From NCBI RefSeq assembly GCF_026420845.1, contig NZ_JAOWCB010000006.1:206034-270033 (forward strand): a stretch of DNA of 64,000 nucleotides, written 5' to 3'. Every line of letters starts with the position of its first letter. Position 1 is the first letter of the stretch. A program made the position numbers and the translations under genes. Below the pieces are notes generated by a model. It ran no database searches. It had not been told where the DNA came from and was given only the letters and a program-made list of their open reading frames with translations. Source of the stretch: Streptomyces sp. PR69. GTDB lineage: Bacteria > Actinomycetota > Actinomycetes > Streptomycetales > Streptomycetaceae. This document shows, in pieces, positions 26,855-36,621 of this stretch.

Positions 26855-27853
26855 ATGGCAACAACTGCTCACACCGAAGTGCCGCCCCCCAAGGGGCCGG
26901 CCATAGAGACTTCCAAGGCCAGGAACAAGGTCCGCCCGGGCGACCGGGTGTTCCTGGGCCTGTCCCGCGGCTCCGGCATCACCCTGCTGGTGATCATGGC
27001 CGCGATCGCCGCCTTCCTCACCTACCGCGCGGCCCTCGCGATCTCGAAGAACGAGGGCAACTTCTTCACCACCTTCGACTGGAACCCGGCCGGCGACCCG
27101 CCGGTCTTCGGCATCGCCGTCCTCGCCTTCGGCACGATCGTCTCCTCGATCATCGCCATGGTGATCGCCGTGCCGGTCGCGGTGGGCATCGCGCTGTTCA
27201 TCTCGCACTACGCGCCGCGCAAGCTGGCCGCCCCGCTCGCCTACGTCGTCGACCTGCTGGCCGCCGTGCCGTCGATCATCTACGGCCTCTGGGGCGCGAT
27301 CTTCCTCGTCCCGTATCTGGACGGCCTCAACAAGTGGCTCGACCAGTACATGGGCTGGACGTACATCTTCGACAAGTCCGGCGAGGGCGTCGCCCGCAAC
27401 CTCTTCACCGTCGGCATCCTGCTGGCGATCATGATCCTGCCGATCATCACCAATGTGACCCGTGAGGTCTTCCTCCAGGTGCCGAAGATGCACGAGGAGG
27501 CCGCGCTGGCGCTGGGCGCCACCCGCTGGGAGGTCATCCGGATGTCGGTGCTGCCCTTCGGCCGCTCCGGCATCATCAGCGCCTCCATGCTCGGCCTCGG
27601 CCGCGCACTCGGCGAGACCATGGCCGTCGCGGTCGTCCTCTCCCCGAGCTTCCTGATCTCCGGGCATCTGCTCGACCCCGGTGGCGGAACGTTCGCCCAG
27701 AACATCGCCGCCAAGTTCAACGAGGCGGACGAGTTCGGCCGCGACGCCCTGATCGCCTCCGGTCTGGTCCTGTTCGTCATCACGCTGCTGGTCAATGGCG
27801 CGGCCCGAATGATCATCGCCCGCCGCAAGGAGTACTCGGGGGCCAACGCATGA
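26855..27853 (+). CDS. pstC: Phosphate ABC transporter permease PstC
   Basis: A 332-residue protein with six predicted membrane helices after a cytosolic tail (RVFLGLSRGSGITLLVIMAA begins the first). The ABC-permease coupling loop EEAALALGATRWEVIRMSVL (residues about 210-230) carries the EAA motif. The stop overlaps pstA as ATGA. It forms the inner-membrane channel with PstA. Confidence 0.97.
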   Translation: MATTAHTEVPPPKGPAIETSKARNKVRPGDRVFLGLSRGSGITLLVIMAAIAAFLTYRAALAISKNEGNFFTTFDWNPAGDPPVFGIAVLAFGTIVSSIIAMVIAVPVAVGIALFISHYAPRKLAAPLAYVVDLLAAVPSIIYGLWGAIFLVPYLDGLNKWLDQYMGWTYIFDKSGEGVARNLFTVGILLAIMILPIITNVTREVFLQVPKMHEEAALALGATRWEVIRMSVLPFGRSGIISASMLGLGRALGETMAVAVVLSPSFLISGHLLDPGGGTFAQNIAAKFNEADEFGRDALIASGLVLFVITLLVNGAARMIIARRKEYSGANA

Positions 27854-28929
27854 TGAGCCAGACCATCCAGGACCAGCGCCGCCCGGCCGCGGTCCAGCGC
27901 GTCAACCACCTTTCGCACGCCCGCCTCCCGCGCTGGGCCCAGCCCGCCATCGCGGTCGCCTCGATCGCCGCGGGCTGTGGCCTGGGCCTGGCGGCCGGCT
28001 GGCACAGCAAGGTCCAGTGGGGCCTGCTGGCCGCGCTGATCTTCGTACTCGCCAGCTTTGCGATCACCACCAGGGTCGAGGGCGCCCGGCAGGCCAAGGA
28101 CCGGGCGGCCACCAGCGTCATCTGGGTCTCCTTCATCCTGGCGATCGTCCCGCTGCTCTCCCTGTCCTGGGTCACGATCAGCAAGGGCATCGAAGTCCTC
28201 GACCCGTACTTCCTCACCCACTCGATGAACGGCGTCCTCGACGCCGCGCCCGGCGGCGGTCTCTACCACGCGCTGCTCGGCACCATCGAGCAGGTCGCGC
28301 TCGCCGCCCTGATCGCCGCGCCGATCGGCCTGCTGACCGCGATCTACCTGGTCGAGTACGGCGGCGGGAAGCTGGCGCAGGCCATTACGTTCTTCGTGGA
28401 CGTGATGACGGGCATCCCGTCGATCGTCGCGGGTCTGTTCATCCTCGCCACCTGGAATCTGATGCTGGGCTTCGGGCCCTCCGGATTCGCCGGCTCGCTG
28501 GCGCTCGCCATCCTGATGATGCCGGTCGTGGTCCGCTCCACCGAGGAGATGCTCAAGCTCGTCCCGAACGAGCTGCGCGAGGCGTCACTCGCGCTCGGCG
28601 TCCCCAAGTGGCGGACCATCCTCAAGGTGGTGCTCCCCACCGCGATCGGCGGCATCACCACCGGCGTCATGCTCGCGATCGCCCGTATCACCGGTGAGAC
28701 GGCCCCCGTGCTGCTGCTTGTCTTCGGCACCAAGCTGATCAACCCGAACCCCTTCGAAGGCGCTCAGGCATCCCTGCCGCTGTATGTGTACGAGCAGTAC
28801 GCCGTCGGCACCGACGCCTCCATCGCGCGTGCCTGGGCCGGCGCCCTCGTACTGATCGCCTTCGTCATGCTCCTCAACCTGGTGGCCCGCGGCATCGCCC
28901 GCTGGAAGGCCCCGAAGACCGGCCGCTAA
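27850..28929 (+). CDS. pstA: Phosphate ABC transporter permease PstA
   Basis: A 359-residue protein. After a ~40-residue tail it has two extra N-terminal helices and then the six-helix permease core. The EAA loop is NELREASLALGVPKWRTILK. It starts with ATGATG overlapping the end of pstC, so the second ATG at 27853 is also possible. It is paired with PstC and driven by PstB, which begins 21 bp downstream. Confidence 0.97.
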   Translation: MMSQTIQDQRRPAAVQRVNHLSHARLPRWAQPAIAVASIAAGCGLGLAAGWHSKVQWGLLAALIFVLASFAITTRVEGARQAKDRAATSVIWVSFILAIVPLLSLSWVTISKGIEVLDPYFLTHSMNGVLDAAPGGGLYHALLGTIEQVALAALIAAPIGLLTAIYLVEYGGGKLAQAITFFVDVMTGIPSIVAGLFILATWNLMLGFGPSGFAGSLALAILMMPVVVRSTEEMLKLVPNELREASLALGVPKWRTILKVVLPTAIGGITTGVMLAIARITGETAPVLLLVFGTKLINPNPFEGAQASLPLYVYEQYAVGTDASIARAWAGALVLIAFVMLLNLVARGIARWKAPKTGR

Positions 28930-28950
28930 GGCCATCTGGAAGTGATTTAA

Positions 28951-29727
<777 letters not shown>

Positions 29728-29782
29728 CCCCCAAGGACCGTCTCGCGGTGCTGCATGGCGGTGCCACCGCAAGACGAAAAAA

Positions 29783-29815
29783 GGCCCGCCCCCTCACTCC
29801 CAGAGGGGGCGGGCC
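29783..29815. terminator. Bidirectional terminator between pst operon and pit
   Basis: A perfect 13-bp stem, GGCCCGCCCCCTC / GAGGGGGCGGGCC, with a 7-nt loop. It is flanked by GAAAAAA on the left and CATTTCTG on the right, giving U-runs in both directions. It serves the convergent pst (plus) and pit (minus) transcripts. Confidence 0.9.
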
Positions 29816-29835
29816 CATTTCTGTGCCTCAAGCCG

Positions 29836-29904
29836 TCAGGCGAACACCAGCCACACCAGCCCATAGCTCAGCGCAGCCACCAACGCAGCCATCGGCATCG
29901 CGAT
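29836..29904 (-). repeat. Duplicated 3' end of the pit gene
   Basis: These 69 bp repeat the last 69 bp of pit (29968-30036) with about five mismatches, including the stop codon, 132 bp further downstream. They encode the same C-terminal residues (ALVAALSYGLVWLVFA-like). The 63-bp spacer has its own GGG/CCC repeats. It is either a local tandem duplication or the scar of an element that used the gene end as its attachment site. Confidence 0.75.
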
Positions 29905-29967
29905 ACCGCATTCCCCCGGGGGATAACCCCCGGACCCCCAGCAACACCCGACCCCACGGCACACCGG

Positions 29968-30969
29968 TCAGGCGAACGCCAGCCACACCAGCCCATAGCT
30001 CAGCGCAGCGACCAGCGCCGCCATCGGCATCGTGATGAACCACCCCATCACGATGTTCTTCGCGACGCCCCACCGCACCGCGTTCACCCGCTTCGTCGCG
30101 CCGACGCCCATGATCGCCGAGGTGATGACATGCGTCGTGGAGATCGGCGCATGGAACATCAGCCCCGCGCCGAACATGATCGACGCACCGGTGGTCTCCG
30201 CCGCGAACCCCTGCGGCGGATCCAGCTCGATGATCTTGCGCCCGAGCGTCCGCATGATGCGCCAGCCGCCCGCGTAGGTGCCCAGGGACAGCATCACCGC
30301 GCTTGCGATCTTCACCCATAGCGGGATCGGGTCGCCGAAGTCCTCCACATCCGCGATGACCAGGGCCATCACCACGATGCCCATGGTCTTCTGGGCGTCC
30401 TGGAGGCCGTGGCCGAGTGCCATGCCCGCCGCGGAGACCGTCTGGGCGATCCGGAAGCCGCGCTTCGCCTTGTGCGGGTTGGCCTTGCGGAAGATCCACA
30501 TGATCGCGGTCATCACCAGATAGCCGGCCAGCAGGCCCGCGATCGGCGAGACGAACATCGGGATGACGACCTTCTCGAGCACCCCGCTCCAGATCACCTC
30601 GGTGCCGCCCGCGAGCGCCGCGCCCACCATGCCGCCGAACAGCGCGTGCGAGGAGGACGACGGCAGCCCGAAGTACCAGGTGATCAGGTTCCAGGCGATC
30701 GCCCCGAGCAGCGCCGCGAAGAGGATGCCCATCCCCTTGTTGCTGGCCTCGGGCGTCTCGATCAGGCCCTCGCTGACGGTCTTGGCGACCCCGCTGCCCA
30801 GGAAGGCGCCCGCGAGGTTCATCACCGCCGCCATCACCAGCGCGGCTCGGGGCGTCAGCGCGCGGGTGGACACCGAGGTGGCGATGGCGTTCGCGGAGTC
30901 GTGAAAGCCGTTGGTATAGGTGAAGAAGAGCGCGACCCCAACGGTCACGATCAGGGCAAGGGTGTCCAC
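29968..30969 (-). CDS. pit: Low-affinity inorganic phosphate transporter (PiT family)
   Basis: A 333-residue protein with about ten membrane helices. The PiT signature segments are both present: NGFHDSANAIATSVSTRALT near the N-terminus and HGLQDAQKTMG in the middle, with GLPSSSSHALFGG and FHAPISTTHVITS. It imports metal-phosphate by proton symport when phosphate is plentiful. It lies 6 bp after the DUF47 gene, its usual partner. The 3' end is duplicated downstream. Confidence 0.96.
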   Translation of the reverse strand: MDTLALIVTVGVALFFTYTNGFHDSANAIATSVSTRALTPRAALVMAAVMNLAGAFLGSGVAKTVSEGLIETPEASNKGMGILFAALLGAIAWNLITWYFGLPSSSSHALFGGMVGAALAGGTEVIWSGVLEKVVIPMFVSPIAGLLAGYLVMTAIMWIFRKANPHKAKRGFRIAQTVSAAGMALGHGLQDAQKTMGIVVMALVIADVEDFGDPIPLWVKIASAVMLSLGTYAGGWRIMRTLGRKIIELDPPQGFAAETTGASIMFGAGLMFHAPISTTHVITSAIMGVGATKRVNAVRWGVAKNIVMGWFITMPMAALVAALSYGLVWLAFA

Positions 30970-30975
30970 TAAGCC

Positions 30976-31596
30976 TCAGGACTCCTTGACCGCGATGGTC
31001 TCCACCGTGTTCGCGACATGCTCGAACGCGTCCGCGGCCTCTTCCAGCACATCCACGATCTGCTTGAGCTTGAGGACCTCGATGGCGTCGTACTTGCCGT
31101 TGAAGAGGTGCGCCAGCAGCTTGCGGTGGATCTGGTCGGCCTGGTTCTCCAGACGGTTGACCTCGATCCAGTACTCAGTGAGGTTGTCCATCGTCCGCAG
31201 ATGCGGCATGGCCTCCGCCGTCAGCTCCGCCGCCCGCGCCAGGACCTCGATCTGCTGCTCGACCCCCTTGGGCAGCTCCTCGATCTGGTACAGGACGACG
31301 AGGTCGACGGCCTCCTCCATGAAGTCCATGATGTCGTCGAGCGACGATGCGAGGGAGTAGATGTCCTCGCGGTCGAACGGCGTGATGAACGAGGAGTTGA
31401 GCTGGTGGAAGATCGCATGCGTGGCGTCGTCCCCGGCGTGCTCCGCTGCCCGCATCCGCTCCGCGATCTCGGCCCGGGCGGAGGCGTCCGCCCCGAGCAT
31501 TTCCATCAGGAGCTTCGAGCCCGTGACGATGTTGTCCGCGGATGCGGCAAACATGTCGTAGAAGCTCGTCTCCCTGGGGGTCAGACGAAAACGCAC
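30976..31596 (-). CDS. DUF47 / PhoU-like phosphate transport regulator
   Basis: A 206-residue all-helical protein (MRFRLTPRETSFYDMF at the start, GTG 31596) with the pattern of the DUF47 family. That pattern includes conserved acidic and His residues for metal clusters (AAEHAGDDATHAIFHQLN, FDREDIYSLASSLDDIMDF). Members control PiT transporters. Operon with pit (6-bp gap). It faces csoR across about 195 bp. Confidence 0.95.
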   Translation of the reverse strand: MRFRLTPRETSFYDMFAASADNIVTGSKLLMEMLGADASARAEIAERMRAAEHAGDDATHAIFHQLNSSFITPFDREDIYSLASSLDDIMDFMEEAVDLVVLYQIEELPKGVEQQIEVLARAAELTAEAMPHLRTMDNLTEYWIEVNRLENQADQIHRKLLAHLFNGKYDAIEVLKLKQIVDVLEEAADAFEHVANTVETIAVKES

Positions 31597-31742
31597 GTGG
31601 GGTCCTCGGGGTGCTTTGGGGTGGGTCAGGCTGATGCTAGGCGCATCATCCGGCCACAGCTAACCGGCAAGTCCCCAGTGTCGCCCATCAGGCACAGTGA
31701 TCAGCACGGGGGCCCGCCCCGTTCTCGTACGATTCGTTACGA

Positions 31743-31761
31743 TATACCCACGAGGGGTATC
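31743..31761 (+). promoter_or_regulatory. CsoR operator
   Basis: ATACCC (31744-31749), five bases, then GGGTAT (31755-31760): a dyad with the A/T-G/C tract pattern of copper-responsive CsoR sites, 32 bp before the csoR start. It should mediate autorepression relieved by Cu(I). Confidence 0.75.
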
Positions 31762-31791
31762 GGATCCCTTTTCGGACAACGGGAGGACGCG

Positions 31792-32175
31792 ATGACGACC
31801 ACCGAGGCGGCCGGCCCCCCGGTCACCGAACCAGCCGACAGCCCCGCCCACGCCACAGCCCCCGCAGACCACGCCGAGCCCGCAGACCACGCGGTGCACG
31901 GGTACCACAAGCAGAAGAACGAGCACCTCAAGCGACTGCGCCGGATCGAGGGACAGGTCCGCGGTCTCCAGCGGATGGTCGAGGAAGACGTCTACTGCAT
32001 CGACATACTCACGCAGGTGTCCGCGTCCACGAAGGCCCTGCAGTCCTTCGCACTCCAGCTTCTGGAGGAGCATCTGCGCCACTGTGTGGCGGACGCGGCG
32101 CTGAAGGGCGGAGACGAGATCGACGCGAAGGTCGAAGAGGCGACGAAGGCGATCGCCCGCCTGCTGCGCACCTGA
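31792..32175 (+). CDS. csoR: Copper-sensing repressor CsoR
   Basis: A 127-residue protein. A ~35-residue Ala/Pro/His-rich extension precedes the helical CsoR domain (KRLRRIEGQVRGLQRMVEED). The Cu(I) ligands are present at the family spacing: Cys69 (VYCIDIL), His94 and Cys98 (HLRHC). It binds DNA without copper and releases it on Cu(I) binding. No copper ATPase or chaperone gene is adjacent, so its other targets lie elsewhere. A GGGAGGACGCG ribosome site precedes the ATG. Confidence 0.95.
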   Translation: MTTTEAAGPPVTEPADSPAHATAPADHAEPADHAVHGYHKQKNEHLKRLRRIEGQVRGLQRMVEEDVYCIDILTQVSASTKALQSFALQLLEEHLRHCVADAALKGGDEIDAKVEEATKAIARLLRT

Positions 32176-32258
32176 AGCCGGGGCCTGCCGGGCCTGCCGG
32201 GGTCACTCCCGGGGGCCTGCCGGGGCGGTCAGTCCATGGCAGGGCACTTCGGCGCGTG

Positions 32259-32477
32259 TCACTCCAGGGCCGCCAGGAGCGCGGAACGCTCAGCCGCCAC
32301 CTTCAGCACCTCGTCGATGCGGTCGGGGCTGAGCCGTTCCTCGTTCGCGGCCGACGCCGCGATCATCAGCTCCCCGCACAGCTCGATCTCGGCGAGGGCC
32401 ACATGATCCTGGACGGTCGCGCTTGCCGTCGCGTTCGCTGTCATGGTCGCGGTCGCGCTGCTCGGGGCCACGTGCAC
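32259..32477 (-). CDS. Small hypothetical protein (up to 72 aa)
   Basis: Reads from GTG 32477, next to GGAAGAGGTGA; a shorter start at about 32444 is possible. The product is mostly helical (LAEIELCGELMIAASAANEE, RIDEVLKVAAERSALLAALE). Small proteins of this kind follow csoR in other Streptomyces, but no function is known to me. Direct 36-bp repeats lie in its promoter side. Confidence 0.65.
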   Translation of the reverse strand: MHVAPSSATATMTANATASATVQDHVALAEIELCGELMIAASAANEERLSPDRIDEVLKVAAERSALLAALE

Positions 32478-32551
32478 TCACCTCTTCCTGCCGTGCGTTC
32501 CCACCATGCCTTCGTGCGGCCTGCGATGCTGCCTGCGTGCTCTGCCGACAG

Positions 32552-32608
32552 GTCGGCTTCCGCCGACGTGCCGGCCCCTGCCGGCGTGTCGGCTTCTGCT
32601 GACGTGCC
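32552..32608. repeat. Direct repeat upstream of small gene
   Basis: GTCGGCTTCCGCCGACGTGC (32552) recurs at 32588 with two changes, a 36-bp period. Each copy contains a GTCGGC/GCCGAC dyad, so these could be paired protein-binding sites in the gap between the small gene and the lipoprotein gene. Confidence 0.4.
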
Positions 32609-32669
32609 AACTGCCGACTTCCCAGCGTAGGGAGCGATACACGCGCGGCGCATGACACGTCTGGACCAT

Positions 32670-33536
32670 TTAAGCCCTGATCTTCCCCGAGTAAATGTCC
32701 TTTTTGTCTGGCAGTTGCACCGTGACCGGGGAGCCGAAGTCAAAGAGCAGGGTGGTGGAGGTGACATCCACCGTGCGCCCCTCGTTGACGAAGCTGAACC
32801 GATGGCGCACCTTGCGCAGCAGCCCCTTGTCGTCCACGTACGCGTCGAACGGGACCGCGTCATTGGCGAACCCTTTCGCCGCCGCGGCGAGCGAGGCGCG
32901 CGCATGCGGCTCCGCGGCCTTGGCGGCCTGCGCGATGTCCGCGGTGCCGCGGTAGTGCCGCACCGTCGCGCCGGACAGCGTCTCCTCGCCCACGTATGCG
33001 ATGTCCCGCGCGCCGCGCAGCAGCTCGGCGGCCGCCAGCGGATCGGTCGCGCCGCCCGTGACGAGGTTGCCGTCCTCCAGGGTCGTGGTGTCGATCCGGA
33101 CCCACTTGTCGGCGGGCACGCCCGCGCCGCGGTTCTTCATATACAGCGCACCGGGCGTCAGCAGTTCGGTGACGGGACGCCCTGCCTCCGCGCCGGTGGG
33201 GTCCTCGGGCAGCACCACCGTCAGCCGCCCCATCCGCCGTTTGAAGTCGTAGCCGCCCTCGCCTCGGATGGTGAGCCGGGTGCCTCCCGACGCCATCTCC
33301 ATGGACGTACGGGCCAGGGCGCTGCCCGCCCCGGCGAGCTTGTCCGCGGCCTCGCGAACCTCGCCGGGGGAGCCGTCCCGCGGCCGGTCGCCGTCGCGTG
33401 TCGCGCCCTCGGCGACCGTGTCCGCACCGCCGGAGCAGCCGACGGCCACCGCCACGCCCAGCACGGCGGCCGCCACGACGGCGATCGTCCGGGTCGTGTC
33501 CGCCCCGCCCCTGTGCCTGTGCTGCTGCACTGCCAT
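32670..33536 (-). CDS. Lipoprotein (LppX/LprG-like or unknown beta-rich family)
   Basis: A 288-residue protein. Signal IAVVAAAVLGVAVAVGCSGG places the lipidated Cys near residue 35. The mature part is beta-rich with ordered turns (SMEMASGGTRLTIRGEG, RYRGTADI-like HYRGTADIAQAAK, VTVQLPDKKDIY near the end). The fold order resembles LolA/LppX-type lipid carriers, but this is a guess. ATG 33536 is chosen since upstream in-frame sequence has no ribosome site. Confidence 0.8.
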   Translation of the reverse strand: MAVQQHRHRGGADTTRTIAVVAAAVLGVAVAVGCSGGADTVAEGATRDGDRPRDGSPGEVREAADKLAGAGSALARTSMEMASGGTRLTIRGEGGYDFKRRMGRLTVVLPEDPTGAEAGRPVTELLTPGALYMKNRGAGVPADKWVRIDTTTLEDGNLVTGGATDPLAAAELLRGARDIAYVGEETLSGATVRHYRGTADIAQAAKAAEPHARASLAAAAKGFANDAVPFDAYVDDKGLLRKVRHRFSFVNEGRTVDVTSTTLLFDFGSPVTVQLPDKKDIYSGKIRA

Positions 33537-33635
33537 CGCCTGCCAACCCCCAACGCCCGGCCGTGGTCTGCCGACTTTGCCTGTACGAGACCCCTCCCGC
33601 CCGCTTAACGACGGCCCGGGGCAAGCCGTCACGCG

Positions 33636-33721
33636 GCGTCGACGGGGCAGGCGTCCACGCAGCGGGCGTCCACGCGGCGGTCGTCGACGCGGCAGGCGTT
33701 GCCGGGGCAGGCGTCGACGGG
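33636..33721. repeat. 15-bp minisatellite
   Basis: Five and two-thirds copies of a 15-bp unit (consensus GCGTCGACGCGGCAG) in the gap between the divergent lipoprotein and the small zinc-ribbon-like gene. Each unit contains a GTCGAC-like dyad. It lies just upstream of the likely promoter of the plus-strand gene, so copy number could tune expression. Confidence 0.7.
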
Positions 33722-33756
33722 ACGCGGCGGCCCCGCGCCCCGAGTACCGTTGGACC

Positions 33757-34062
33757 GTGCCTCAGCCAGCGCCCCGCACCGCCGCCCCGGCAACGCCGCC
33801 CGCACCGCTACACGACACGAGACACATCGCCAGAGACGACAGCAGAGCCGATGCCGGAGCCGACGCCAGCGGCGAGTCCGCCGCGCACTCCCCCTCGACC
33901 ACGGAGAACGGCTCCTTCGCCCACGCCCACTGCTCCTGCGGATGGCGCGGCCCGGCCCGCCGCTCACGGGAACGGGCCCGAGCCGACGCGGCCTTGCATC
34001 TGCCGCAGCCGCCGACGCCCCAGGCGCCCACGACACCGCCGACAGCGCCGGCACCCGACTGA
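33757..34062 (+). CDS. Small protein with CxCGW motif (101 aa)
   Basis: Starts at GTG 33757, 6 nt after a TACCGT -10-like box, so it is probably leaderless. The N-terminal 60 residues are Ala/Pro/Ser-rich. The conserved part is FAHAHCSCGWRGPARRSRER followed by ARADAALH, a short Cys/His-containing basic motif that recurs in actinobacterial hypothetical proteins. It could hold a metal or bind nucleic acid. It sits 16 bp before the oxidoreductase gene, so the two are probably co-expressed. Confidence 0.6.
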   Translation: MPQPAPRTAAPATPPAPLHDTRHIARDDSRADAGADASGESAAHSPSTTENGSFAHAHCSCGWRGPARRSRERARADAALHLPQPPTPQAPTTPPTAPAPD

Positions 34063-34078
34063 CCCCCCGGAGGCCGCC

Positions 34079-35650
34079 GTGGACCGGCGTACGTTCCTCA
34101 TCGCCGCGACGGCGGCCACCGCGACCGGCTGCACCGCGACCGGCGGCAGCACGGCCACGGCCACCGCCACGCCCGCCCGTACCCCCGCCCGTACCCCGTC
34201 GCCCACCGGCGGCGGCACCGGCTCACCGCCGCCCGCCGACTGGACCGCGCTTGCCCGCGGTCTGGACGGCGCGCTGGTCCGGCCCGGCGACGCCGAGTTC
34301 CCGACCGCCCGGCTCCTCTACAACACACGCTTCGACGGCCTGAAACCGGCGGCCGTGGCGTATGTGGCGGGGGAAGACGACGTCAAGGAGTGCCTGGCGT
34401 TCGCCCGCGCCCACGCCACCCCGGTCGCCATCCGCAACGGCGGGCACTCCTACGGCGGTTGGTCCTCCGGCGACGGCCGGCTGGTCATCGACGTCTCCTC
34501 GCTCGACGAAGTGACGGCGGACGGGGCCGTCGGAGCGGGCGCGAAGCTGATCGGCGTCTATGAGTCCCTCGCCGGGCACGGCCGCACCATCCCCGGCGGC
34601 TCCTGCCCGACCGTCGGCGTCTCCGGTCTCGCGCTCGGCGGCGGCCATGGCGTGGTCTCGCGGGCGTACGGGCTGACCTGCGACAGCCTCACGTCCGCCA
34701 CGGTCGTCACCGCCGACGGACGGGTGCTGACGGCCGACGCGGACGAGAACAAGGACCTGTTCTGGGCGCTGCGCGGGGCGGGAGGCGGCAACTTCGGCGT
34801 GGTCACGCGCTTCCGCTTCCGTACGCACCCGGCCCCCGCCACCGTCGCCGCGTTTCTGACCTGGCCCTGGTCAAGGGCTCAGGCCGTGCTGGACGCCTGG
34901 CAGCGCTGGGGCCCCGACCAGCCGGACGAGATCTGGTCGGCGCTGCATCTGTCGGCGGGCGCGGGCGGGGTGACCCCCACGGTCTCGGTGAACATGCTCT
35001 CCCTCGGCGCGGAGAGCGAGCTGCGCAACGCGGTGGACCGCCTCGTCGGCCGGGTCGGCGCGCCCGCGGCCAACGCCGCCTTCCGGAACCGCAGCTTCCA
35101 GGACGCGATGCTGGCGAACGCCGGCTGCCTCGGGCTCACCGAGGACCAGTGCCGGCTCGCGGGAACCACGCCCGGCCGCAGTCCTGAAGGAACGCTTCAG
35201 CGCGAGACGTACTCCGCCGCCTCCGACTTCTTCGACCGCGACCTCGCCTCCGCCGGGCTGCGCACGCTGATCGCGCAGACGGAGGCGTTCACCCGGATCA
35301 CAGTGGCGCAGGGCGGCGGCGCGGGCACCCTGCTGCTCACGGCGCTCGGCGGCGCGGTCAACCGGGTGGACCCGCTGGCCACGGCCTTCGTACACCGCCG
35401 CTCACGGGTGCTCGTCCAGTACATCGCCTCGTGGCGGGCGGGCACTTTGGGGACGGCCCAGCGGTCCTGGCTCCGCGACGCGCACGCCGCCATGCGGCCG
35501 TATGCGTCGGGGGCGGCGTACCAGAACTATCCCGACCCCTCGCTGAGGGACTGGCGGCAGGCGTACTACGGCCCGGCGCTCGACCGGCTCACCCGGCTCA
35601 AGCAGCAGTACGACCCCGACCGGCTGTTCGACTTCGCGCAGGCGCTGTAG
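34079..35650 (+). CDS. Secreted FAD-linked oxidase, berberine-bridge type
   Basis: A 523-residue protein starting at GTG 34079 (GGAGGCCGCC before it). Start VDRRTFLIAATAATATGCTA has a twin-Arg and a lipobox-like Cys, so it is a Tat substrate and possibly a lipoprotein. A Thr/Pro linker precedes the FAD_binding_4 domain. Two covalent flavin anchors are visible: His123 in RNGGHSYGG and Cys176 in GGSCPTVGVSG, as in bicovalent BBE-like oxidases. The C-terminal BBE segment is YQNYPDPSLRDWRQAYYG. Likely oxidises a carbohydrate or alcohol; substrate unknown. Confidence 0.92.
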   Translation: MDRRTFLIAATAATATGCTATGGSTATATATPARTPARTPSPTGGGTGSPPPADWTALARGLDGALVRPGDAEFPTARLLYNTRFDGLKPAAVAYVAGEDDVKECLAFARAHATPVAIRNGGHSYGGWSSGDGRLVIDVSSLDEVTADGAVGAGAKLIGVYESLAGHGRTIPGGSCPTVGVSGLALGGGHGVVSRAYGLTCDSLTSATVVTADGRVLTADADENKDLFWALRGAGGGNFGVVTRFRFRTHPAPATVAAFLTWPWSRAQAVLDAWQRWGPDQPDEIWSALHLSAGAGGVTPTVSVNMLSLGAESELRNAVDRLVGRVGAPAANAAFRNRSFQDAMLANAGCLGLTEDQCRLAGTTPGRSPEGTLQRETYSAASDFFDRDLASAGLRTLIAQTEAFTRITVAQGGGAGTLLLTALGGAVNRVDPLATAFVHRRSRVLVQYIASWRAGTLGTAQRSWLRDAHAAMRPYASGAAYQNYPDPSLRDWRQAYYGPALDRLTRLKQQYDPDRLFDFAQAL

Positions 35651-35710
35651 CCGGGGCCGGGGGTCGAGGCCGGAGGGGGACGGGGGCGACGGGGGCCGCG
35701 TCCCCGCCCG

Positions 35711-36496
35711 TCAGGCCGCGAGGTCGTTCTCGCAGGCGCCGGGCCCGGGCCCGCCGGTGCGCGGCTCCGGAACCCCGAAGGAGTCCGCGCCGGCATCCGC
35801 GGCGGACCCCGCGGCGCGCTGCCCCCGGCCGCCGCCGGAGCCGGAACCGGAACCGGCCCGCCGGGACCGTACGAGCCGCCCAAACCGCCCGGACGCCGCG
35901 ACCGCGGAGACGAACGGGGTGAGCAGCGCGAGCGCGAGCGGGGCGAGCAGCAGCGCGACGGCGGTGCCGAGGGCGAAGCCGCCGATGACGTCGGTGGGGT
36001 AGTGGACGCCCATGTAGACGCGGCAGAAGCCCTCGGCGAGTGCCAGCCCGATGCCCGCGAAGCCGAACTTCCGGTGCGCGAGGAAGAGTCCGGCCCCGAT
36101 GGCCATGGCCAGGGTGGAGTGGTCGCTGACGAAGGAGTAGTCGGTCTTGCCGTCGATGAGGACGTCCAGGCCCTGGTGGTCGAGGAAGGGCCGCGGGCGT
36201 TCCACGAAGCCGCGGATCGGGATGTTGACGAGCAGCGCGACGCCCGCGGCGAGCGGCGTCCAGATCAGCCCGGCGACGGCGGAGACCGAGTCCTCAGGGG
36301 TGCCGCGCCGCCGCACGCTGAGCCAGCACCACAGCATGGTGAGCACCAGGGCGAGGAGGATTCCGTACTCCCCGACGAAGGTCATGGCGCGGTCGAACCA
36401 CGAAGGCGTGTCCTCGGTCAGGCCGTTGATGTCAAAGAGCAGACCGACGTCCGGGTTGCCCCCGTCGACTGCGAGTCCAGCCATCCGCTGCGACAT
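35711..36496 (-). CDS. PAP2-family membrane phosphatase
   Basis: About 261 residues with five to six membrane helices. Phosphatase motifs are ERPRPF (first), SDHS (second, in place of PSGH) and RVYMGVHYPTDVIGG (third). The SDHS variant occurs in BcrC-like undecaprenyl-diphosphate phosphatases, which recycle the lipid carrier for cell wall. A disordered Gly/Ser/Arg tail of about 60 residues follows the last helix. ATG 36496 is used; 36484 is an alternative. Confidence 0.9.
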   Translation of the reverse strand: MSQRMAGLAVDGGNPDVGLLFDINGLTEDTPSWFDRAMTFVGEYGILLALVLTMLWCWLSVRRRGTPEDSVSAVAGLIWTPLAAGVALLVNIPIRGFVERPRPFLDHQGLDVLIDGKTDYSFVSDHSTLAMAIGAGLFLAHRKFGFAGIGLALAEGFCRVYMGVHYPTDVIGGFALGTAVALLLAPLALALLTPFVSAVAASGRFGRLVRSRRAGSGSGSGGGRGQRAAGSAADAGADSFGVPEPRTGGPGPGACENDLAA

Positions 36497-36621
36497 CTGC
36501 TGCGACCCTGCTTTCGCTTCCGTAACCCTGCCGTCTCTACGGAACGGCCGCTTCCTGCCGCGCGTTCCGCTCTCCACGGAATGATCACGATGACGTTATC
36601 CAAGAGAGACGGAAACGCGGC

